A stretch of 64,000 bases of DNA, from assembly GCA_945861435.1 (NCBI GenBank), contig CAMAUX010000007.1:1-64000 (forward strand), written 5' to 3'. Origin of the DNA: Chthoniobacter flavus. Its GTDB lineage: Bacteria > Verrucomicrobiota > Verrucomicrobiia > Chthoniobacterales > Chthoniobacteraceae. The notes below the pieces were generated by a model. That model had not been told where the DNA came from. It did no database searches and worked only from the letters and a program-made list of their open reading frames with translations. Position 1 is the stretch's first letter. Each line of letters begins with the position of its first letter. The position numbers were made by a program, and so were the translations under genes. Below, piece by piece: positions 55,454-64,000 of this stretch.

Positions 55454-55489
55454 TTGTCATTGTGAAATAGCTAATTAATAACTAGTTAT
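55454..55489 (+). promoter_or_regulatory. AT-rich promoter with palindrome, before the giant repeat protein gene
   Basis: TTGTCA (55454-55459), a 16-base spacer and TAATAA (55476-55481) make a good sigma70-like pair. The palindrome ATAACTAGTTAT (55478-55489) overlaps the -10, the place for a repressor operator. The gene starts 66 bases further on. This is among the most AT-rich spots in the window. Confidence 0.55.
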
Positions 55490-55554
55490 CTTAATGAGTC
55501 TGCGCGCGCACCCTGCGCCGTTCATCTCCCCTGCAGTCCAACTCGCATCCCCCC

Positions 55555-58500
55555 ATGTCGTCCTTCCTCACCACCCGCCTGCTCCTCACTTGCCTCGCCG
55601 CCGCTGCAGCCCTCATGGCTCCAAGCGCATCCGCCCAGGTCGGCAACAACATCTCGGACGCCATCCAACTTGTCCCAGGATCCCGGGCAACCTTCGGCAC
55701 AGCTCTGGGCACCTATAACACCGAAACCAATGAACCCGCCGCAAATGGCGGAAGGACCATCTGGTTCCGCTGGAACACGGACGACGCGCCCCCCGCAGAG
55801 GTCATGTTCTCCACCTACGGCTCCGGTTACGACACGACCATCCAAGTCTACGAATACCCGGCGGGAGCACCTCCGTATTTCACACTCACCGCCCCAGCAA
55901 CGCCCACCCCCCTCGGAACCACGGCGGGCGGTTCCCCCTACGTCACCTATACGCAGGACGACATTTATCTCGGCACCACCACCGGCAACGCCACCCTCAC
56001 AAACCCAACGGCAAACACCGTCTACCTTTTCTGCGTCGGACAAAACGGCGGCGCCACTTCAGGCACCATCAACCTCCAAGTCCAGTTCGGCCCCCGGCCA
56101 GTCGCAAATGATGCGATGGCCAGCGCCATCGAGTTCCTTGCCAACCCAATCTCGCCGACAACCCAGACCCTCATTGGCACGCCCACCAACGGCACCACCA
56201 TCGGGTCGTCAAGCGAAGGAATCCTTCTCACAAACTGCGCCACCACCAAGACGTCCAACATCGTCACCTGCACAAGCACCACCGGCCTTATCATAGGCAT
56301 GCCGGTCACGGGCGGTGGCATCACGCCCACCAACCTCACAGTGGCCTCCATCACCAACGCCACCACCTTCACGCTCAGCGGCAACATCACCTCCAACAGC
56401 GCCACCGCCCTCACGCTCTTCGCCGGTAGCGAGAATGCCCCAACCGGCGACACCGACATCACCGCCGGCTCCGTCTGGTACCGCTACAGCGTCGCCGCCA
56501 CAGCCCACGTCTTCACCGTGGCCATCGACAACCTCCCCGCAGACGTCGCCTCGGCCTCGGGCGCAATCCTCCAAATCTGGAGCAACTCCAGCAACGCACT
56601 CACCAGCCCACACAGCCTCACCACGACAGCCTCAAGCACCTTCATCGCGCAAAGCACCAACAACGGCCTCAACGGCCAACCCCGTATCGTAGTCAACGGC
56701 ACCGCCGCCACCACCTACTACATCCGCGTCTCCAGCACCTCCGGCTACGCATTCCCGTTCTCCATCGTCCTCGACGCCGAACCCGCTCAAGTATCCCCCG
56801 CCAACGACACCGTCAACGCCTCCCTCGGCGGGACATACGCCCTGCCCTCAACCCTCCCAGCACCACGTGTTGCGGGTAGCATCTACAGCGCCACCAACAA
56901 CGAAATAGCTGGCACGACGGTAGGCACGAACAGAGACGGCGCCAATGTCTGGTACTCATGGAAGGCACCCGCATCCGGCATGGTCACCGTGCGCTCCCTC
57001 CTGCCCAATGGCGTCTATACCGCCCCAAACGGCACCTACCCGGAGGCCAGCACCTTCCGCTTCGACTGCGAAGTCTTCTTTGATCGCGCAGACCCTCGCA
57101 ACACCTTCACTCCCGCCGCGTGGAGCCAGAACGACCTCCAAACCGTCGCCAGCTTCAGCGACGCCACCACCTCCCAATCCACCTCGTGGTACGCCATCAA
57201 AGACGTCGTCTACCTCATCGAAATCGGCGGCGACAGCACCGCCGGCGCCAGCAATGCGGGCCGCGGCTACTTCTCCTTCACCATCGAAAACGGCTCGCTC
57301 ACCACACTCGCACGCTCCGGTGTCTCCTATGGCAGCGAGGGCGTTCTTAAAACCCTCTCCCGCCCAGTCCTCAACAGCACAGGCCGCGTGGCATTCCAAT
57401 CCAGCCTCGAACTCGGCGGACAGGTCACCACCTCCAAGGACACCGCGATCTTCTACTCCAATGGAACCTCCGGCGCCAACGTCGTCGCCCTCGAAGGCAA
57501 CAAGGAGTTCCTCTCCACAGGCAGCATCTTCTCCTCCTTCTCCAACGTCTTCATCAACGACGCCTCCTCCATCGACTTCACCGGAACACTGCTCATCACC
57601 ACCACAGACCCCTCCACCAGCAAAACCAACGGCAGCGCCCTCTACAACGTCAACAACACCGGCTCCTCCTTCACCCGCGAGGTCCGTCTCAACGACTACA
57701 CCGGCGCTTCCTACACCTGGAGCGAGGGGGGCGGTTACCTCTCCCAGTTCAACACACCGGCGCGCACCACGGACGATGGCGCAGCACTCTTCACCGGAAA
57801 AATGGCCGGCACTCCGGCCGACCGCGATACCGGCATCTTCGTCGCCTCCTCATCCCTCGCTGGCAAACTCGTCATCCTAGAGGAAGATCCCGCTCCGGGT
57901 GCTCCAGAGGGTGCAGAATTCGCAGACTGGACCGGCACTCCCTCAGTCAACGCAGCCAACTACCTCGCCGTTCTCGCCACACTCAGGGGCACGGGCGTTT
58001 CCCCCTCCAACGACACCGCCCTCTACAGCGTAAGCAACTACACCGCCAGCGCACCCTCTTGGAACCTCCGCCTCAGGAAAGGCCTCTCCGCCGGATCCAC
58101 CGCCGGAGGCGCAGCGCTCTCCACTCTCACAGCCCCGCGCGTCAACAGCACCGGCCAGATCGCCCTCATCGTCAACCTCCTGATGAACTCCGGCACCCCC
58201 GCCACCACCAAAGACAACGACACCGCCATCCTCTCCGACCTCGCACAGCGCCCCGGCCTCTTCACCGTCGTCGCCCGCGAGGGAGACGTCGCCCGAGATC
58301 AAAGAGGCATCCCCCCCGCCTCCGGTGCCAAGTTCGCCACCTTCAATTCCCCGGTGCTCATCACCAACAACGCGGTCGTCTTCAGCGCCAAACTCAGCGA
58401 CAACAGCACTGGCATCTGGATCTGGAACGGCCGGAGCCTCTTCAACACCGCACTCACAGGCAGTTTCGCCCCCACCACAGGCACCGACGCACCCTCCACG

Positions 58501-58854
58501 GGACCCAAGTTCCTCACCCTCGGCACCCCTCTCTGCAGCATCTACGGCCACATCGCCTTCACAGGCACCCTCACCGGAACCAACGTCACCACCGCCAACA
58601 ATGCCGGCCTCTGGGCCGTCGCAGAGGACGGCGTCACCCCGGTCCTCCGCCTCCGCAAGGGCGACACCTACAACTTCCACACCGAACAACTCCCCTTCCG
58701 CCGCACCATCACCTCCCTCGATATCACCTCCGGTTCCGGCGGCGACGACGGCTTCCAAAGAGGCATGGATATCAACGGCAACATGGGCGTCGTCGTCACC
58801 TTCTCCAAGAACGGCACCGAACAGGGAAGCGCCGTCATCAAGGTCACCCCGTGA
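55555..58854 (+). CDS. giant exported repeat protein (PPC-like and DUF7453-like repeats)
   Basis: 1099 residues with a signal peptide (LLTCLAAAAALMAPSASA). The first about 480 residues hold three PPC-type beta domains, each with an aromatic WFRW/WYRY/WYSW core (TIWFRWNT, SVWYRYSV, NVWYSWKA), and an inserted Thr-rich segment at about 220-290. From about 590 on there are five or six repeats of 70-90 residues of the form V-x-R-x-G, then a P-x-(V/L)-N strand, then D-(T/N)-(A/G)-(I/L). They look like propeller blades of the DUF7453 kind. No C-terminal sorting signal. Very rich in Thr/Ser/Asn. Function unknown, surface or secreted. Confidence 0.82.
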   Translation: MSSFLTTRLLLTCLAAAAALMAPSASAQVGNNISDAIQLVPGSRATFGTALGTYNTETNEPAANGGRTIWFRWNTDDAPPAEVMFSTYGSGYDTTIQVYEYPAGAPPYFTLTAPATPTPLGTTAGGSPYVTYTQDDIYLGTTTGNATLTNPTANTVYLFCVGQNGGATSGTINLQVQFGPRPVANDAMASAIEFLANPISPTTQTLIGTPTNGTTIGSSSEGILLTNCATTKTSNIVTCTSTTGLIIGMPVTGGGITPTNLTVASITNATTFTLSGNITSNSATALTLFAGSENAPTGDTDITAGSVWYRYSVAATAHVFTVAIDNLPADVASASGAILQIWSNSSNALTSPHSLTTTASSTFIAQSTNNGLNGQPRIVVNGTAATTYYIRVSSTSGYAFPFSIVLDAEPAQVSPANDTVNASLGGTYALPSTLPAPRVAGSIYSATNNEIAGTTVGTNRDGANVWYSWKAPASGMVTVRSLLPNGVYTAPNGTYPEASTFRFDCEVFFDRADPRNTFTPAAWSQNDLQTVASFSDATTSQSTSWYAIKDVVYLIEIGGDSTAGASNAGRGYFSFTIENGSLTTLARSGVSYGSEGVLKTLSRPVLNSTGRVAFQSSLELGGQVTTSKDTAIFYSNGTSGANVVALEGNKEFLSTGSIFSSFSNVFINDASSIDFTGTLLITTTDPSTSKTNGSALYNVNNTGSSFTREVRLNDYTGASYTWSEGGGYLSQFNTPARTTDDGAALFTGKMAGTPADRDTGIFVASSSLAGKLVILEEDPAPGAPEGAEFADWTGTPSVNAANYLAVLATLRGTGVSPSNDTALYSVSNYTASAPSWNLRLRKGLSAGSTAGGAALSTLTAPRVNSTGQIALIVNLLMNSGTPATTKDNDTAILSDLAQRPGLFTVVAREGDVARDQRGIPPASGAKFATFNSPVLITNNAVVFSAKLSDNSTGIWIWNGRSLFNTALTGSFAPTTGTDAPSTGPKFLTLGTPLCSIYGHIAFTGTLTGTNVTTANNAGLWAVAEDGVTPVLRLRKGDTYNFHTEQLPFRRTITSLDITSGSGGDDGFQRGMDINGNMGVVVTFSKNGTEQGSAVIKVTP

Positions 58855-59708
58855 CACCCCCAGGGCCACTCCAGCGCCCAACACCACACAACGGCTTGAG
58901 ACACCTCGCCCTCGCCGTTGCGGCTCTCTCCCTCACCGCCGCCTCCCTCCTCCTCTTCCGCACCCTCCAACCCGCCCGCACGCCAGAACCCCCATCATCC
59001 CCGCCCCCCAAGCCCTCATCGGCGGCGCCCAACCAGCAAGCCGCGGCAGACACCGCGTGGCCAGACTCCCTTCGCGACCCCGCCACCTACTGCGAACGCC
59101 GCCTGCGCGACGTCAAAGCCAACCCCTCGCACTGGCAGGATCCCGATGCATGGAGCGCGGAGTTCAAGGCCGCTCCCGATGACGACCTCCGCGCCGGAGT
59201 CGTAGCACTCGCCCGCTCCATCGATGGCCGCTTCTTCCTCGCCGTTCTCCCCGGCGCCCTCGAATCCGCCAAGCTCGAACACAGGCTCTCCGCCGCACGC
59301 GCCATCGCCCAACTCCCAGAACCCCTCCTCCCCCACGGCATCGGCTCCGGCGCCGCCGCACAAGACCCGGATACGCGCGCGGAAGTCCTCAACGTCGCCT
59401 CCAACGCCCCCGCAGAACTGCGCCCAGCCCTCCTCTCCGTCGCCCTCCTCCACTCCCCGTTCCCCGAAACCCGCATCCAAGCAGCCCGGCTTCTCATGGA
59501 ACGACCAGATCCCTCCTGCTTCGAAGCCCTGCTCCCCGCACTCGACGATCCCCATGCCGACGTGCGCTCATGCGTCGCCGCAACCGTGCTCGAAAAAACC
59601 GGCCAACGCCTCACCTCCGCCGCAGCCGCCACCGCATGGTGGGAGAAGAACCGCAAACGCTTCGACTCCATGCTGCTCGAAATCCCCGGCATACCTCCGG
59701 CGCCCTGA
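58851..59708 (+). CDS. HEAT-like repeat protein with N-terminal anchor
   Basis: 285 residues from GTG 58851 inside a GTGA overlap with the preceding stop; TTG 58896 is an alternative (270 residues). A hydrophobic anchor (LALAVAALSLTAASLLLF) is followed by a Pro-rich linker and helical repeats of the HEAT type: LEHRLSAARAIAQLP, ETRIQAARLLMERPD, DPHADVRSCVAATVLEKTGQ. No enzyme motif. Coupled to the giant repeat protein, so they may act together. Confidence 0.72.
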   Translation: MTPPGPLQRPTPHNGLRHLALAVAALSLTAASLLLFRTLQPARTPEPPSSPPPKPSSAAPNQQAAADTAWPDSLRDPATYCERRLRDVKANPSHWQDPDAWSAEFKAAPDDDLRAGVVALARSIDGRFFLAVLPGALESAKLEHRLSAARAIAQLPEPLLPHGIGSGAAAQDPDTRAEVLNVASNAPAELRPALLSVALLHSPFPETRIQAARLLMERPDPSCFEALLPALDDPHADVRSCVAATVLEKTGQRLTSAAAATAWWEKNRKRFDSMLLEIPGIPPAP

Positions 59709-59768
59709 ACTGCCAGGAATGTCCAGGGCATAGCGCATCAGCGCGTCCCTTCTCAAGAGGCACCCCAT

Positions 59769-60119
59769 TCAAAACAGCGCCACCGCGTGCACTGCAGCAA
59801 TGAACGCGTTGAGAACCAGACACCCCAGCGCCTGAATCCTCCCCGACCACGGATCCCCAATCCGAATGCGCACCCCAGTCGCCACCACCATCATCCCGCT
59901 CAAACCCAGCGCGGACAACATCCCAAGGGCCGGCCACCAGAAACCCGCCGCCAAACCCGCGCTCCCCGCCAGCTGCAGCACCCCCGTCAGCACACGCAAC
60001 CGGGGCAAACCATAACGCTCAAACTCCCGCCGCATCCCCGCAGACACCAGGCAGCCCATCCCATATCCGCCAAAACACAGCGCAGAAACCAGCTGCGCTG
60101 CATGAAGAAGAAACTCCAT
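59769..60119 (-). CDS. DoxX-like small membrane protein
   Basis: 116 residues, four predicted helices. MRREFERYGLPRLRVLTGVLQLAGSAGLAAGFWWP is the DoxX-like pattern of a short charged loop then a Gly-rich helix, with IRIGDPW before the last helix. The family is membrane-bound and poorly characterised. Divergent from a second copy of the same family 68 bases away. Confidence 0.78.
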   Translation of the reverse strand: MEFLLHAAQLVSALCFGGYGMGCLVSAGMRREFERYGLPRLRVLTGVLQLAGSAGLAAGFWWPALGMLSALGLSGMMVVATGVRIRIGDPWSGRIQALGCLVLNAFIAAVHAVALF

Positions 60120-60187
60120 TGGACTGTGAAAGCTCTGCTCGATGCCTACACTCTGGGCCCGTCCACCGCCCGCGCCAACACTCGACC

Positions 60188-60577
60188 ATGCAATCCTTCA
60201 TTTTAATCTCCCAGCTCATCGTCTCCCTCGGCCTCCTCAACGTCTGGCTCCTTCGCAGCCGAAAGCAGACCCCCTACCGCGGACGCGACGCCCGCTCGCT
60301 CGCCGAGGAGTTCGCCGCCTACGGCCTGCCAAACTGGTTCATGCTCCTCGTCGGCGCCATGAAGATCAGCGCCGCACTCCTCCTCATCGCAGGCATCTGG
60401 TTCCCCGCACTCGTCCTCCCAGCAGCCTCCACAGTCGCAGTCCTCATGGTCGGCGCTGTGCTCATGCACATCCGGGTCCGCGATCCCTGGTCCAAGTCCG
60501 TCCCCGCCACCATGGTCCTCGCCCTCTGCCTTGTGATCGTCCTCCTCCCTTCCCTCCCAGCCCCTCCGCTGCAATAA
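60188..60577 (+). CDS. DoxX-like small membrane protein, divergent partner
   Basis: 129 residues, four helices, with the same landmarks as its neighbour: EEFAAYGLPNWFMLLVGAMKISAALLLIAGIWFP and MHIRVRDPWSKSVPA. The two proteins align along their whole length, so they look like diverged paralogues transcribed away from each other. Confidence 0.8.
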   Translation: MQSFILISQLIVSLGLLNVWLLRSRKQTPYRGRDARSLAEEFAAYGLPNWFMLLVGAMKISAALLLIAGIWFPALVLPAASTVAVLMVGAVLMHIRVRDPWSKSVPATMVLALCLVIVLLPSLPAPPLQ

Positions 60578-60878
60578 CCCCAGCGCGTTCGCACACCTTA
60601 ATCCGACCACAGCGCAGCGCCCCCAGCGCAACCCGTGCGCTCCGTCGCCGACTTCCTCAAGAAGCCCTCGAAAGCCCCATAAATCCAAGATCCCCGAGGA
60701 TCGCCACCGAGAACCAAGTCCGCGCAGCTTCAGACTCTCAACGCTGACAGCACCCTCCGCACTGCGAACCATCCGCTTTTCGGAGAATAGCCTCGGCACC
60801 CGGGGCTCGATGAATCCCCATCCGCTCGCGATCCACCAGCGGCCGCGCTCAAAAAGGCACACGCAGCGTGTGGCCCAC
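60578..60878. other. intergenic stretch downstream of the DoxX-like and WD40 genes
   Basis: About 300 bases at the convergent ends of the DoxX-like (+) and cytochrome/WD40 (-) genes. On the minus strand 60665-60770 has an open, oddly protein-like stretch (SVESLKLRGLGSRW), possibly a gene remnant or repeated sequence. I cannot support a gene or terminator. Confidence 0.35.
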
Positions 60879-62258
60879 CTACTTCAGCGCCGCAGTCTTG
60901 GCGCTACACCCCGGTGAGGCGCAGAAACTCGTCACCACCTTGCCATCCGCAAGATTCCAAATCGTCACCGTTCCATCGTAAGAACCGGCGGCGACCCGTT
61001 GCGTGCCGGGATGAATAGCCATCGAATAAATCCAGTCGCGCGCACCTTCAAACGCCCGGGAAAGTTTCAGATCCGCCACCGCCGCCTGCACCAACTTGGC
61101 CCCGCTCCCGGCAAGGTACGTCTGCCCCCCGGAAACAAGGAGCTTCAGCACATCGCCCTGCCCGGCCAGTTCCCGCTGCTTCTTGCCGTCTGCGATACTC
61201 CACCCATGCACCGCCTTGTCCCGGCCGGCGCTCAATATCTGCGTGCCATCCGGACTAAATGCCACCGAGTAAAGCGGCGCCTGATGTTCGCGGTAAATGC
61301 CCGCCAGCTTTCCCGTCGCGACATCAAATACCTTCGCTCCACGATCAAGACTCACGGATGCAATCCGGGCACCATCGGGACTAAACGCAACCGCGGTCAC
61401 CGCATCCGAATGCACCGTCAGATGGTGGCGTCTGAGGCCGGATGCAGCTTCCACAATCGAAACGCTACGGTCGGCGCCTGCACACGCAATCAGCTCCCCG
61501 GAGGGACTGAACTCAACGTCCAAAACGGCATCCGCACTGCTGAGAGCCTGGGACTGCATCGCCCCGGATTTTGGATCGAACAGCCGCAACTCGCCATACT
61601 CCCCAGGCGCTCCCCCAGCGACCGCCAGCGTGCGACCGTCGGGAGCGAACACCAGATCAAAGGTGCGCGGCGCCACGTTGCCGATGCGCCGCAACAAAGC
61701 TCCCGTTGCAGCATCCCACACAGTCAGTTCCCGGAGGCCACCAGCGAACACCTCGGCGCCATCGGGACTGAACGTGAGTGCAGTAACCGGAAGCGGCTGC
61801 GCATAAACCTCGGGCGCCTTCGGATGGGTGCGTGCCGGCACCATTTCAATGAGTGAAGCCGTGGCATTTCCCCCGTCGAATGCCGCTCCCTCCGCGATCC
61901 ACCGCTTCACCAGTTCCGCCTGCGCCGCCGGAAGCGGAGGCGCCTTTTTCGGCATCCGCTCGTCGCGATCTGCCGTGACCAAACTTGTGTAGAGCCTGCT
62001 CTTCTCGGGCATTCCCGCGACAAGGACCGGATCCGAGAGATCTTCATTTCGCGAAAGAAACTCGAAGGTATCGAGACGGTACCCGCCTTTTTGTTCCGCC
62101 GCACCGTGGCACGTCTGGCATTGCTCCAAAAGAATCGGCGCGATCTGCGCGCGAAAGCTCACGGGGTCTGGCCCGGCTTTCACGTCCCCAACACACGCCA
62201 CGATCAAGCACAGCATGAGGACCGTGTTCCCTTTCAAGTTTGGCGCACTCAGCAGCAT
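60879..62258 (-). CDS. cytochrome c domain fused to WD40 propeller
   Basis: 459 residues from ATG 62258, with a signal peptide (VLMLCLIVACVGDVKAG). A PVC-type cytochrome c domain has C47-Q-T-C50-H51 in ILLEQCQTCHGAAEQKGGYRLD. From about residue 145 there are WD40 blades: VTALTFSPDGAEVFAGG, VTAVAFSPDGARIASVS, LYSVAFSPDGTQILSAG, IYSMAIHPGTQRVAAGS. Typical partner of the DUF1549/DUF1553 protein encoded 38 bases upstream; such pairs are thought to act in the periplasm in redox or polymer degradation, but function is unproven. Confidence 0.9.
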   Translation of the reverse strand: MLLSAPNLKGNTVLMLCLIVACVGDVKAGPDPVSFRAQIAPILLEQCQTCHGAAEQKGGYRLDTFEFLSRNEDLSDPVLVAGMPEKSRLYTSLVTADRDERMPKKAPPLPAAQAELVKRWIAEGAAFDGGNATASLIEMVPARTHPKAPEVYAQPLPVTALTFSPDGAEVFAGGLRELTVWDAATGALLRRIGNVAPRTFDLVFAPDGRTLAVAGGAPGEYGELRLFDPKSGAMQSQALSSADAVLDVEFSPSGELIACAGADRSVSIVEAASGLRRHHLTVHSDAVTAVAFSPDGARIASVSLDRGAKVFDVATGKLAGIYREHQAPLYSVAFSPDGTQILSAGRDKAVHGWSIADGKKQRELAGQGDVLKLLVSGGQTYLAGSGAKLVQAAVADLKLSRAFEGARDWIYSMAIHPGTQRVAAGSYDGTVTIWNLADGKVVTSFCASPGCSAKTAALK

Positions 62259-62296
62259 GGCTCGGATCGGTGATGTGATGGTCGGTGCGCCGGCCC

Positions 62297-64000
62297 TTAA
62301 TGACGAAACACAAACTCGCGAAGGTTCAGCACAGACCATGCAATGTCTTCGATGCCACTGTCGCGGTCCGCTCTGCCGGAAAGATACGCCTTGGCCTTGG
62401 CCAGCTCAACCTCACCCGGATACCGGCAAAGCGCCGCAAGATACAGGTGCGTGATGATCTCCTCATCGCTCTTATTCTGCGCAGCCATCTCCTTCAAAAA
62501 CTTGCCACCCCCGTTTTTGAGCCGGGACTCCACTGTCTGACTGTTCGAGAGCTGCAGAGCCTGCGTCAGACTCGGCTGGCCCTGGCGTTCGCAAGCGCAC
62601 GAACTCTGCCGCGTCGGCTGCCCAAAGGCGCTCAGAAACGTGTTGTTGGGCTGGGGCGCCGGCAACTGCGTTGCAGGCGTCCCAATGGGAAGATTCCCAA
62701 ACCGCTCGGGACTCCCCGTCACCCGGCAGACCGCGTCCAGCAACTGCTCCGCAGTCAGGATGGTCTGTTGCGCGTGAGAAAAGTTCTTCTCGTCCGATCG
62801 GTTGAAATCATTGGAACGTGAACTCGCCTGATAAGTGCGGCTGTTCAGAATCGTCCGCAAAATGTGCCGCCGATCAAATTGGTGCTCGGTAAAGTCAGCA
62901 GCCAAGGCATCAAGCAGCTCCGGATTGGTCGGCGGATTGGATTCACGAAAATCGTCGATCGGTTCCACAATTCCGCGTCCCAGCAACTGCCACCAAATCC
63001 GGTTCACCTCCACCCTCGCGAAGAATGGGTTCTGAGGGGCGGTAAGCCAGTCGGCAAAAGCAGCAAGACGGTCGGCGTCGGGAGGCAGGGCCATCTCACC
63101 AGCACCCGGAGCCCATGGCTTCATCGTGCGTCCGGTGCGGGGTTGGGTGATCTCACCGCGGCGCGCGAGGAAGACGAGCGTCTCATCAGCGCGAGCGCCC
63201 TTCCTGCGCTGCACCCGCTCGAAGAACGCGCCCAGCCCGTAGTAATTGTCCTGAGTCCAACGCTCGAACGGATGGTTGTGGCACTTCGCGCACTGCACAC
63301 GCGCACCCAGAAAAATCTGAGCCGTCATCTCCGTGGCCTCAGCCGTGTTAGCAGTGGTGCGGAAGAAGCCGGCCTGCGGCTTCTCCAAAGTGCTCCCCTG
63401 CGTGGTGAGCAATTCTCTGGCAAACCGGTCATAGGGAACGTTGTCCTCCCACGCCTTCACCAGCCATGCATGATACTTGTGCGTGCCCGGTTCCGAGACG
63501 GCAGCAGCGTTGAGCCGAAGCAGATCGCCCCACTTGAATGCCCAGAAGCGCGCAAAATCGGCTCCCGCCAGAAGCGAATCAATCAACGCCGCACGCTTGT
63601 CCGGCCGACCATCCGCAAGGAAAGCCTTGGTCACCTCAACGCTCGGAAGCAACCCGGCGACGTCCTGCGAAACACGCCGGATGAACTCCGTGTCCGTGCA
63701 CGTTGCAGACGGAAGATATTGGAGCAGCCGGAGTCTTTTGAAAACCAGCGTGTCCACGTAATTGGCCGGCGCAGGCGCCTTCCACTCGAAGCCCGGCACA
63801 TCCCGCACAAAGGTCAGATAACAGGTCTCCACATTCTCCAAGAAACGCACCGAAATCCCCACCTGCCCCCGGCCCGCACCGACAACAAGCCCGCTCGGGC
63901 CGACCGTGGCGACGGCCTCCTCGGAGCTCGAGTACATGGCCAGCCGGGTGATGTCCCTCTGCGAGCCGTCGCTGAAATCCGCCGTCACACGCAGTTGCTG
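62297..64000 (-). CDS. DUF1549/DUF1553 protein (5' end beyond the window)
   Basis: At least 567 residues; the frame is open to the window edge. The visible part begins in an Ig-like Big_2 domain (LRVTADFSDGSQRDIT). DUF1549 follows from about residue 80 (NYVDTLVFKRLRLLQYLPS), with a haem-type CAKCHNHPFERWTQDNYYGLGAFF, then DUF1553 (FFARVEVNRIWWQLLGRGIVEPIDDFRESNPPTNPELLDALA, then QALQLSNSQTVESRL). The missing N-terminus should hold a signal peptide and perhaps a cytochrome c domain. Characteristic of PVC bacteria, and paired with the WD40 gene downstream. Confidence 0.93.
   Translation of the reverse strand, partial: QQLRVTADFSDGSQRDITRLAMYSSSEEAVATVGPSGLVVGAGRGQVGISVRFLENVETCYLTFVRDVPGFEWKAPAPANYVDTLVFKRLRLLQYLPSATCTDTEFIRRVSQDVAGLLPSVEVTKAFLADGRPDKRAALIDSLLAGADFARFWAFKWGDLLRLNAAAVSEPGTHKYHAWLVKAWEDNVPYDRFARELLTTQGSTLEKPQAGFFRTTANTAEATEMTAQIFLGARVQCAKCHNHPFERWTQDNYYGLGAFFERVQRRKGARADETLVFLARRGEITQPRTGRTMKPWAPGAGEMALPPDADRLAAFADWLTAPQNPFFARVEVNRIWWQLLGRGIVEPIDDFRESNPPTNPELLDALAADFTEHQFDRRHILRTILNSRTYQASSRSNDFNRSDEKNFSHAQQTILTAEQLLDAVCRVTGSPERFGNLPIGTPATQLPAPQPNNTFLSAFGQPTRQSSCACERQGQPSLTQALQLSNSQTVESRLKNGGGKFLKEMAAQNKSDEEIITHLYLAALCRYPGEVELAKAKAYLSGRADRDSGIEDIAWSVLNLREFVFRH

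Noticed and set aside
1-64000. CRISPR array, rRNA operon, prophage or complete insertion sequence
   Set aside because: No regularly spaced repeats, rRNA sequence, phage structural genes or transposase motifs were seen on reading both strands.

Overview
The window looks like a chromosome segment of a GC-rich member of Verrucomicrobiota (PVC superphylum). The evidence is the gene content: a PVC-type sorbosone-dehydrogenase-like protein with a C-terminal cytochrome c domain, a DUF1549/DUF1553 protein next to a cytochrome c/WD40 protein, a sigma factor of the Rhodopirellula/Verrucomicrobium ECF type with a membrane anti-sigma-like partner, secreted NIPSNAP, DUF362 and FG-GAP proteins, and a NADH dehydrogenase operon. 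The genus cannot be named from sequence alone. There is no rRNA, no CRISPR array and no intact transposase; one tRNA-Gln gene is present.

Layout. 1-3.6 kb: a REP-like palindrome and a short direct repeat, then a dehydrogenase/cytochrome c gene that seems to have lost its 5' end, then a Phd/VapC toxin-antitoxin pair. 3.85-8.04 kb (minus): a 1394-residue membrane protein with an internal duplication. 8.35 kb: tRNA-Gln(UUG). 8.7-17.9 kb: an envelope operon, TPR protein - alpha-2-macroglobulin (CFEQ thioester) - PBP1C. 17.95-20.06 kb (minus): SDR oxidoreductase and LarA-type racemase. 20.2-22.6 kb: a small unknown protein, CinA, and an L,D-transpeptidase on the minus strand. 23.06-35.8 kb: the respiratory complex I operon nuoD - lipoprotein - nuoEF (fused) - G - H - I - J - K - L - M - N, without nuoABC. 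35.9-39.2 kb: HNH endonuclease, a probable small RNA or leader with repeated UCCCCC motifs and a perfect hairpin, secreted double-NIPSNAP protein, NlpC/P60-like lipoprotein, YheT hydrolase. 39.5-44.1 kb: ECF sigma, anti-sigma-like protein, TolB-like beta-propeller, glycoside-hydrolase-like protein. 44.5-48.5 kb: DUF362 protein, squalene/phytoene synthase-like protein, FG-GAP protein, EF-hand protein. 48.6-55.3 kb: a five-gene heavy-metal RND efflux operon bracketed by His-rich and Cys-rich periplasmic proteins. 55.5-59.7 kb: a giant secreted repeat protein and a HEAT-like protein. 59.8-60.6 kb: two divergent DoxX-like proteins. 60.9-64.0 kb (minus): cytochrome c/WD40 protein and a DUF1549/DUF1553 protein that runs off the window end.

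Composition. Most of the window (about 3.9-39 and 44.5-60.5 kb) is strongly C-rich on the + strand whichever strand the genes are on. This is a replication-type strand skew, and it explains the many long antisense open frames. Three blocks (0.2-3.6, 39.5-44.1 and 60.9-64 kb) are much more balanced and carry the typical accessory cargo: toxin-antitoxin, ECF sigma surface system, cytochrome/DUF1549. They may be later arrivals.

The most interesting unexplained element is the intergenic stretch at 36.60-36.90 kb. It has a tandem 12-mer, a promoter-like module shared with the nuo promoter, a ten-codon open frame, five UCCCC(C) motifs, and a 16-bp perfect stem closed by a GAAA tetraloop.
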